From assembly GCA_033439685.1 (NCBI GenBank), contig JAUEDM010000002.1:1922001-1986000 (forward strand): a DNA stretch of 64,000 nt, in the 5' to 3' direction. Shown in pieces: positions 55,490 to 64,000 of this stretch. The notes under the pieces are model-generated. The model was not told where the DNA came from and made no database searches. It saw only the letters and a program-made list of their open reading frames with translations. Both the position numbers and the translations under genes were made by a program. The DNA is from Apodospora peruviana. Lineage: Eukaryota; Ascomycota; Sordariomycetes; Sordariales; Lasiosphaeriaceae. How positions within the stretch are numbered: the first letter of the stretch is position 1; every line of letters begins with the position of its first letter.

Positions 55490-57227
55490 CTTGCTCCACC
55501 ATTTCCTTAATCCGCCAGCTGCAAAGCTGTCTTGCTTGGTTTTTATCTTATGTGTCTGTCGTGATCGAGCACCTTGGTTAGGTACGTAAATGGTATGTAG
55601 GACCACTTGAATGGTCTTTTTCGTGTGCTTGGGATTTGATGGATGCCGCATTTAATCTTCCGGTCTCTGTTACACAAGTTCGCCAGCAGCTTCATCCTAA
55701 GTACTATGCGTTGCGCCGGTCAGTTTACCGACGGTGGCTTGGGACGAAGGTGCCTGCAGTGACAAAGAACGAGACCACTTCAGAATGAAGAGAGCCCAAG
55801 AGGTAGGAGCTTGAGAGTGTGGACCACGGGGTGGTTTGTACGGTAGATAAGTTCAAACTCAAGTATATGGCCAGACTTTCAAACTCGGAGTCAATGTGAA
55901 CTCAGCCAAGCCAAAAGGAGAGAAAGTTGAATAAATAAAATAAAAATATCGAGACCACGTGGTCAACCGTGAGGCTAGGTAAGTACCCAGTGGGCCCCTG
56001 GAGAAAAAGAGAGAAAATAGGGTGATTCTGCAGCGCGCTTTGACCCCGTAATCTGGACATGACAACCCAATAAGCCATTCCAGTGGCGTCCAGGTTATAC
56101 GAACTGACCACTCCTCGCTCCCTATAAGTATCATCTGAAAACTACCCGACTATCCTATCTCTATATGTAATGCAATGCGCAAGGGAGCGATATAGTCTGC
56201 CTGATGCCCGACTTTGATTTCGTGCGGAAACCAATATGGGCAGTACCGATCAGCTACCTACGAAAGTCCTTGACGGTGATACTATCGATAGAGGAATGAA
56301 TGGAAGGGGTTTATCTATGCAAGTTCGGTCCCTCAAGCGGAGGAAGGCTGGCATCATGTTTTAGATCTAAAGTCTAACCAGTAGTAGCTGGCTATAACAG
56401 GGACCGGGCTAAGTAGTCGGAGAGGGGGCTAGGAACACGGGGGCAGTACTCTCACCCGGGGTGAAGGTACCTAAGTGGTCATTGAATATGTACCAGTCGT
56501 CATCCTGAGCGTGACAGTACTACTTGACCTGACAACCAAAGTAATAAGGGTATAGTAACAGGGGATCGTCGATGAGATTGAAGTTGGGAAATAATCTGGT
56601 CAGGCGACGACAACGTCCTGGTCATCCGTAGATGACGAGGAGCTGAAGTTCGTGGAGTGGAGGCTGACTTTTGAATTTCCAGTTTCCATTTTTGTGAGAC
56701 ACCCAAGGCAACAGCTCATTAGAGGAGAATGTGACAATCAAGTTAATCAAATCAAATATGACATCTTGGCCTTTGGCTCCCCCCTGTGCCCTCTTCCAGC
56801 ATATCGACAGATTTGACGGCAGTCGCGTGCCCGAAGTAGTCAGATGTGTTGATTATATCATCTACAAGAATTTGAAGTGATATACAAGACATATAAGCTC
56901 CAGAAACGTCTCGACTACCGGAAACAGAGATACCTAGGTCTAGTCAGCACCAGCGAGAACATCCCAGAAATGGCCTTCCCCGAAAAAGGGGTGTTGAGCA
57001 ATGGGGGCCGCTGCGCCTTAGTACAATGCCTGGTCTCCTTCAAAGCAGTAAACCGTAAAACCCGGTTCGAATACTCGCCCACGGGTCTTTTGGCCCAATA
57101 GAGTCTTAGCATGGGATTAATAAGGTAGTTAAACAAAGTTCCAACCAGATATTGTCTAGGGAGGGTGGTTTTGTAGTCTCTTGCTAAGTGGGTAAGGGTT
57201 TCATCAGCCCTACCCGACTACAACGCA

Positions 57228-57256
57228 CCCCCCCCCCCCCCCCCCCCTCCCCCCCC
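57228..57256. repeat. Poly-C tract
   Basis: Twenty consecutive C residues, one T, then eight more C residues. Its exact length in the genome may differ because such runs are error-prone to sequence. Confidence 0.8.
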
Positions 57257-58974
57257 AATGATTTTTGAAGTGGTGGGTAAGTTCAACTTGTCTTCCGCTC
57301 CGCAAGAAATCAATAGTAAACAACTTTATAAGGAGCCGCACGTATGTACATGCCTAGATCTTTTTTCCTCACTCAGCCCCCACAGATTATATCAGATCTT
57401 CGTTTTCCGCCTCTACTCGCGCCGCAATCATACATTCGGATCTGGCCATGATGAAAGTTGCCATGGACTCCATGGGGACCAGAGCTCCTAAAACGGGGAG
57501 ACGGGGCCCGAGTCCGGACTTTTGGCCCCGTTTTTTCATCAGATAAGGGGACGAATGAGAAACAAAAGTACTTGTCACCACCATCCATATACAGGCATTG
57601 GATTCCTCTTCTGAGTAAACATGTCCAGGAACTTTTTCATTGACAATGCCTCCCCCGACTTCTAGGCAACCACTTAGGGATAGTAGACGAGCTGAGGACA
57701 CTAGGTATGCGAGAGAGAAGATATCGGATATGAGGAGGAAATCATGGGTCCTACCGGACGATCTCCGTCGCCACGCACAGGCAGATCAGACCTCGTGAAC
57801 CAGAGAGATCTCCATCAGACATCTACATACACATTTCCCACATACCCAAGCAAACAAATAGCCACGGCGTTTATCAAACTACACATTATATAATGTCTCT
57901 GTCTGTATCATCTACTCGAATGCTCCAAATGGTTCCTATGTAGGATCATTTCGTCGTATCCGTCTCTGGCACTCACTGTACCTATCGCGTGGTTTAGATA
58001 TTCCACATCACAACCTCAAGACCAGTAACCTGAAAAACAACATATAAGATGCAGCCGCCATCCTCCCCGTGCCGTAAGCACACAATCCAAATCTGCAAGT
58101 CTCGACAAACGAAGAATGCCAAGCTTCCCAGCTTCTGCATTATAGCCAACCAGCCAGTTAGACTAATCCATGTAAGTCAAGATGAGCCAGTCAGACCAAA
58201 TGGTAGCCTTACGTAGCCATGGTGAAGAAGCAAAGGGGAGAGCACGATGTAAAAAGAACCCAAAATCTCGCAATGATGTAAGTGGATGTGGTTGAAAAAA
58301 ATAAAGAGTTGAATGTACCTTAACGGCACAATTAACCTCCAAGCCCCAACGCTGCTGCTACTGCTCGTTGCAGTGCTCGCAAAAAAGGCATGACCTATCA
58401 TCATTGAGCATGCATACCTCTCCTTCTTGTTCCAAGAGACGCCAGACTTAAAAAGGGACCGAGAAAAAGAAGAAAAAAACGCCAGCCCAAACAAATTAAG
58501 CCCGCCTCCCCGCCGCCACCTTGTCTCACCCACCATCATCCAGCCAGTACAAGTACAGTCCCATTCTAGGCCCTTATTCTTTGTACGTGTGGTAATTCTC
58601 CCCGAACTGTGAAGGGGCGCGCTAACTCGCTTTATTTCGAGTCTGCCTGTCTTCCGGCTCTTGGCCCATCTATCCTCGGCTTCGACGTCTCAGGAGGGAG
58701 ATGCGGGAGACAAACGCAGAGAAGAGAGTTCTCCGTTTGTCCGCATGTTTTGCGCACGAATTTCCCCTCCCATCATCTGCGTCCGTCCAGAAGCAGGGAA
58801 AGGGGTCAGACTATCCCTCTCTGCTCTCTTCCTCTCCCCTTCTCCCCCATGGTTCCGTGTAGATTGTCATGGACGAGAGGAAGCGAGCCAGCAAGTTTGC
58901 GAGTGCGTGCCCGCTTCGGGTATAGTAACAAATATGGTGAAATCACTCCTTCGCTCCTGTCATGGGCTTGGCGT

Positions 58975-59709
58975 TTATAGAGAGTAGCTGCCAGAAGTCA
59001 TGTCTGGGTAGACGTACAAGTCCATATCTAACCTGTCATTGCTGTTGCTGCCGCTGACGCTCATCGAGGGGTTGTAGCTGAGGTGGGCGTCAGATGAGTG
59101 GTATGCCTGGTCTTTGTAATGCGACGACTTCAGAGAAATGTACTCGGAATGGAGTGCCGCGTACGCCTGCCCGAGCACGTCGTTACGCTGCTTGGCATCG
59201 TTGAGCATCTGCTCGAGGTCCTTTATCCTCTGGTCTTTACGCTCACGGTAGGCCCGTTGAGATGCGCGGTTTTGCGCACGTCTCCGCTAAATCAAGCGCC
59301 AATCATGTTAGCTCGCTGTCACTCTCTGTTCGTGCAGAATATAGCGCAAATGCTCATGTATAAATCCACGTACCGATAGCACTGAAGGAGGCGCGTTCTT
59401 GTAGCGGTTCTCCCGTTTCCTCTTAGCTGCGGGTTTTTGTTGCGTTGCCGGCTGCGAAGATTCCTCCTCCGAGTCTGGGCTAGGGTACACGCTAGAAAAG
59501 CTGTTGAGGTCGGCGAGAGACGACATGTCATACTAAAGGTGAATATGCTGTCAGCAACCATGATACATTGTAAAGAAGGCGGTAGCAGGGTTACCCACTG
59601 GAGAGTTGACAGAGCTCTGCGATTCGGAACCGTTTGTGTCAAGGTAGTGTTCCGCGTCCCCGTACATGTAGGGAGACGGGAGGTCAAGCATGTTACTGTA
59701 GTCTTCCAT
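58975..59709 (-). CDS. Short bZIP transcription factor (Yap/AP-1-like)
   Basis: Exons are 59709-59599, 59532-59374 and 59286-58975. Introns 59533-59598 (GTGGGT donor) and 59287-59373 (GTACGT donor) keep the phase, giving 193 aa. Residues 1-75 are acidic with Ser/Asp/Tyr, a likely activation region. A basic Lys/Arg cluster (AAKRKRENRYKN) follows, then the DNA-binding region RRRAQNRASQRAYRERKDQR at about 91-110, whose NRxxQRAYRERK core is that of fungal Yap-type bZIPs, then a leucine-zipper heptad (IKDLEQML through LGQAYAALHSEYISL). The C-terminus is short and lacks the Cys-rich domain of redox-sensing Yap1/AP-1. The basic region and its start are on separate exons. It is isolated by spacers of more than 4 kb. 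The target pathway is unknown. Confidence 0.9.
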
Positions 59710-61556
59710 TGAGGCGAGGGTGTTGTGCTATTACTCTCTATATATCTTGGCGTATGTATAGATGAGAGACAGGCCGAATCTGTTGAAGTAGTATTGATGA
59801 CAAGTTATCAATGGTAGCTCTTGCTTATGGTGAGTTGAGTTCAGATTTTATGATCGAAACAACCCAAACAAAGGGATCTGGGGGAGCGGGCTGTTATAAA
59901 TATGCCTGGTGATGCATCTTGGACCCCCAGGGGAGAGGTTAGGTAAGTCAGGTAAGCCGTGAGGATAGCCGCACCACCGACCAACGCCAGCTCGGGGAGA
60001 AGTGACATCGACAACATAAAGCGGGTAAGGCGAAAAGGGCGCTCGGTCTCGCCAGGTCTTGCAGGTACAAGCGTACAGGACATAGATGGAGAAAGGTCGC
60101 AAACACATTTGTGGCTTCTTGATGTGCATCTGTCGGCATGCCGGCCTGTCCCCACGAGGAGTGCTGACAGGGGGGTTTGGGCTCGTAGACCAGTACGGAA
60201 TACATCTGTACATCCATCAAGCCAAGTCTAGTTACCGTATCTCACAAGACGGAACTCGCGTGCTGAGTTATTAGGCTGCATGGCCTCCGTCGAGTCCGCA
60301 CCACACCACGCAGCACGCAGCGCACCATCCGTCCCCGTGGGTACGTATCTCGACCGCCCTTTCTACACCAGCTCCCGCTCCTTGTCGGGGGGGTTTAACG
60401 TGCAACGACGTGCAAAGCCCTGCCAAGAGTACCTGGCTTCGGGGCGTAATCAGGGCCAGCGCCGGTGGTCGGCACAGTCGAACTCTGCTGCCGAACCCCT
60501 GCGCGTTGCCCGGTTCCCTTTATTGCCAGGAGACCACTGGGCCAGCACACAAGCACACCTTGTCTGTCTGGTGCATGGAAAGAATACATTGGTACCTCCG
60601 CCATGCTCGTCAGAGGAGGTACTACCTCCGCCTTCTCGTTATCCATCCCCCCTTCGGAGCACGGAGCAGAGGAACAGGAAACAGTCTCTCGCCCTTTCAG
60701 GCTTGAGGCGGTGGTGCGGGCGTGCTGTGATGCGGTGCATTCTCGGGGATGCGGGATGGCGGCATTGGTCGTCATTGAAGCCCAAAAAGAAATCCAATGT
60801 CGCAAACTTCCCTTGTCGCGCCCTTCTATTTGGAGAAGAGAACAACACAAAATCACCGCTTGGATAGAAATAGATACTTGGAGTCGCGGATGACAAACGA
60901 GATACTGAGCCGGGAAGACGGAGAGAGCGAGATTTGCGTCATTGTCGCGATAGTGCCGCTGGGCCCGAAGGATGAATGGGAATGGGAATGGTGCTGTACA
61001 GCGTGGACACAGCAAAGATGCACTTCTCCGGCATCGCCAAGGTGAGAAAAGGGTTAGGTTAATGCTTGGAATTGGTAGGTGCCTTTTTGGTACGTAGTGG
61101 GAGGTCGCAGGTTCGGCCTCTTGGGAAAAAAATCGAGAATAAACGGTGAAAGAGCGGAGCGAATGGCGAAAATCGGAAAGATCCATCCCAGATTATCGAT
61201 TATTTACAGGCACTTCCGAGCCTTCCCCGGTTCCTGCCTCGGACGATCGGTTTCGCTTCTAGGAGCTGGTGCCGGAATAGGTGGTGAAATGGAAGAACTG
61301 GAAGCTGTGACTGGGTGCACATGCACAGAAGTAAGTCCCAAAGAAAGACGCGTGCAACTGCAAGAGAGAAATCCCCGAGCATTCCCGGCCTCGACGCTCG
61401 TCGTTTCCGACCTGCCAACGCCTGCCCTATCGCGATCAATCACCTGCCAGCCTGACCACCCAAATTGGGGTTCTTGGGAAGGAAGGAGGCTCGTCTTGGG
61501 CTCAGTGACGTCAGAAACGTATGGCCAGGACGACCTATGTCCCTCCCTACCTTGAA

Positions 61557-61577
61557 CCTACCTAGGTACCTACCTAG
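61557..61577. repeat. CCTACCTAGGTACCTACCTAG element
   Basis: A 21-nt copy of the dispersed palindromic motif in the spacer right of the bZIP gene, with TACCTAGGTA at its core. Confidence 0.8.
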
Positions 61578-63943
61578 TCAGAGACTCAGAGTTGTTAGGA
61601 ACCGCGCGGGAGTCGGCTGAAGGCAAGGAAACACCTACTGGGATTCTGTGAAAGCGGAACTTCATTGTTGGCCCCTTCCTTTCGTGATGTGAATAGTATC
61701 AATAGTATGCTCCATTGTTACCTAGCACCTCATCGTTGCCACCAAACGGCGCGGCCGAATCCGAATGTTTTATTAGTTTTGTCGTTTTGTTAGGTTCCAT
61801 TTGCTTACCTATTGGTTTTGACAATCTCAACTCGTCGATCAGGTAATCATAACCACGCAAAAGGCAATGGAACACAAACCCCCCCATACCATGCCATGTG
61901 TGCAAACTCCAGGCTTCCAAATTTCTGAGACCTCGAGATGTGACAAGTGAAGAAAGTCCCGCGCGGTTTTGAGGACGAATACGGTCAGCAGCACTGACAG
62001 ACCACCTGCAGCCAAATGTTTCTCGCTCTGGACTCGTTTCATTGTGAAGCACGCCTCAGGCATTGTATATGGACCACGACAGGAGCCGATTGGACGCACA
62101 AGAGAGGATATTTATACAGACTACTGCAGTCATATTCCCATCACGCTTGATATTTAAACGTCTGACGGAAGCAGCAGCACCTCGCTTCGTTGGTACTGAT
62201 TTGGCTCATCAATTGGCTTATCAAGGGATGTAGGTCTCAACGGCTAACGCACATTGGAAAATTGAGTCTGTCAATTGAAGCTCTTATGTCTTTGAGCTGC
62301 CAACATAGCGATAGGTGTGCCATGCTGTTCTTATCTTAGTCACAGCAGTAATGCGAAGCCTAGTTGGGCTAGCCGAGTTTATTCTGACACGGGAATTGAA
62401 TGCCGGGAGGGTGTCGAGCATACCGTACCAGAAATATAAGCCTACAAGTACGGATCCGTACCCAGTACCGGCACCATATTCGTATCCTGGTGCGGCTTGG
62501 GGCACGCCAAGGTCAAGGAGAAAACGGGGGGCCTTCGACATCAGAAACGGTCCAAAAGAGGGAGGGCCTTCTAGAAGAGCTTTAGAACAAGTGCAACCTC
62601 AGTTGTGGGTGCATCTGTACAATACAATACGCCGCCGCTGCGGCTTGTGATAGTCGCGATATGATCATTTTTTTGCCGCGACGGCGCACCCAGACCCTTG
62701 GCTCTGCAGTAGCTTCCCGACTCATAGCTTGTGGCTGGTCTTGTGATGACGGGATGCTGGTGACTCTAGAGATAACTGTTGTCGCTATAACATGGTTCAG
62801 AAGTCAACCAACGGGCAGAAGAACGCCCGGTATGGAAGACAAATTGAATGAAACGCCCCATATCTGGAGGGAACAGACCCACGGGCACTTTGGCTCGAAA
62901 CTTGAACCAGTGGACATGTGTCTAATGTATCGTGGCATATTGGCGGTGGTGTATCCTGTGTATGTGAACCACCCTCACCCTCGTGTTATTCAGCCTGGAA
63001 CCTGGGACGATGGGGAAGATCAGCAAGCGAGATCGAGATCCCTAGTGTGGCATAGTAGCGTACCAAGGCTGGAATAAAGCATGCATCACTAGCTTGAGCC
63101 CCGAAGTAGGTGCCCCACGATCACGACAAATGTTTGGATGGCGGGAGGAGGTTGTGGGTGTCGATGAGTTGGAAGACAAACCTTGCACCACGGCCGGACC
63201 AGCCTAGTCGAGTGAAGACGCTGCTGCTTGCTGCGCCTGAACAACGGTGGTCAAGACTAAACCATCACAAAAGTACCTCCTCCGCAGAAGCACGATGGTG
63301 GGAAAGGTACTGGTCTTTTTGTGAAGGGCTGGTGGGAGAAAAAGAAAACGGACGACGTTGTTCAGTGGCGTTGGAGGGGGGTTCCAGGTGTGTCTGCGGC
63401 CAAGACACCCAAAGGGTGGAACTAGGGCCGTAGGGCGACGGCGACGGCAGGTAAACTAATGCTAGCCCTCAAGGCAGCCTTGATAAACCGTCTTCCCATT
63501 CGTCAACGTCTTTCAAGGACAACGGGAAAGGCCAGCGAGCGGGAAGAGGTCAACATTCAACCGATGATCTGGAGAAGCTCGACTCCAAATTGGGGTTGAG
63601 GAGATTCTTGGCGCAGGCGAGACCCACGAGGTTGTGCTTCTACCCATGTGCTGGTTGCATTGCGCCATCTTGTTGCGATTATCCCTTAGGGGGCCGGCCA
63701 TACGGACAACAATGCCGATACCTTGAGACATTGAAGTGTGGTGGAGGGAGATTGAACTGACAGGAGGTGGCGAACGAGAGAAGGCAAAGTCAGGCAGCAC
63801 CGTTGCCCAGGTCGCTAGTCTCTGGGTTGATTTCTTATTTTTCTCGGGGAACACAGCAGCACGGAAGTCATGCCCCGCTAAGCCCCCACGGGGTATTGTA
63901 TCGAAGAGACCCGTCTACCCGAGATCGAGAGTTGAGTGTGAAC

Positions 63944-63966
63944 CCTACCTAGGTACCTAAGGTAGG
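63944..63966. repeat. TACCTAGGTACCTAAGGTA element
   Basis: A copy of the dispersed palindromic motif close to the right window edge, flanked by further GGTAGG/CCTACC half-sites. Confidence 0.8.
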
Positions 63967-64000
63967 TAAGGGGAGATAGGTGTCGGGAGACTGGACGAAT

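Larger units (their letters stand above)
53059..58974. other. Gene-poor spacer with repeats
   Basis: 5.9 kb with no convincing gene. It holds a cluster of TACCTAGGTA-type palindromes at 53835-53980, another at 55443-55462, a (CT)n tract at 55467-55489 and a poly-C tract at 57228-57256. A TATAAAG at 54444 precedes a short frame with an A-rich start context at 54618-54812 (64 codons); it is not called as a gene. The 3' UTR of the bZIP gene lies at its right end. Confidence 0.5.
59710..64000. other. Gene-poor right flank
   Basis: 4.3 kb upstream of the bZIP gene to the window edge. Overlapping open frames on both strands at 60280-61186 have unlike, low-information sequences and are judged chance. 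Palindromic elements lie at 61557-61577 and 63944-63966. No gene, tRNA or transposon could be supported. Confidence 0.5.

Noticed and set aside
57050..57090. GGTTCGAATAC resembling a tRNA T-loop
   Set aside because: No matching acceptor stem, anticodon arm or D arm could be paired around it.
60280..61186. Two large overlapping frames on opposite strands (195 and 263 codons)
   Set aside because: Neither has recognisable domains, and both consist of compositionally odd sequence with scattered Arg, Ser and Cys. Chance openness in GC-rich DNA is more likely.
62284..62650. Opposing frames of 85 and 111 codons near the right end
   Set aside because: No start context, splice structure or family features support either.
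1..64000. CRISPR array, rRNA, telomere repeats or intact transposase
   Set aside because: Searched by eye. No regularly spaced repeats, no TTAGGG arrays and no transposase, reverse transcriptase or integrase motifs were seen.

Overview
The window is nuclear DNA from a filamentous ascomycete, most likely a Sordariomycete related to the Sordariales. The evidence is spliceosomal introns of about 50-240 nt with GTRNGT donors, CTAAC/CTGAC-type branch sites and YAG acceptors, eukaryote-only gene families (COMPASS Set1, tropomyosin, SNARE, Gle1, OMA1, mitoribosomal S18) and fungus-specific families (Big1, FLC/TRP-like channel, DUF3433, Ser-rich GPI-anchored GH16). No tRNA, rRNA, CRISPR array or intact transposon was seen.

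The left part, 1-26.4 kb, is compact housekeeping DNA in which neighbouring genes mostly alternate between divergent and convergent arrangement: SSD1 (minus, cut by the left edge), GLE1 (plus), a TLG1/syntaxin-6-like SNARE (minus), ER cyclophilin B (plus), TRM112 (plus), BIG1 (minus), RRP17/NOL12 (plus), tropomyosin (minus), a D-box protein of unknown identity (plus), SET1 (plus), mitoribosomal S18 (minus) and IMP3 (plus). Several of these act in RNA handling and translation: SSD1 binds mRNA, GLE1 exports it, TRM112 activates rRNA/tRNA/eRF1 methyltransferases, and RRP17 and IMP3 build ribosomes. RSM18/IMP3 and BIG1/RRP17 are divergent pairs that share short promoter regions.

The middle, 27-50 kb, carries larger membrane and surface proteins with longer spacers: an MFS transporter with a huge disordered N-terminus and an in-frame TAG, an FLC/TRP-like channel, a DUF3433 protein, an atypical Ras-like GTPase, mitochondrial OMA1 and a GPI-anchored GH16 cell-wall enzyme. 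The right part, 50-64 kb, is gene-poor. It holds one small three-exon type I membrane protein and one short bZIP factor, with long spacers containing microsatellites, a poly-C tract and many copies of a TACCTAGGTA palindrome.

Exon structures were built by hand from splice signals and reading-frame continuity. The most interesting observations are: a phase-compatible alternative last exon that would turn the soluble ER cyclophilin into a tail-anchored form; an in-frame amber codon that splits the transporter although both halves keep coding; a possible securin-like APC/C substrate beside tropomyosin; a Ras-fold GTPase without a normal switch II; and the dispersed palindromic element.
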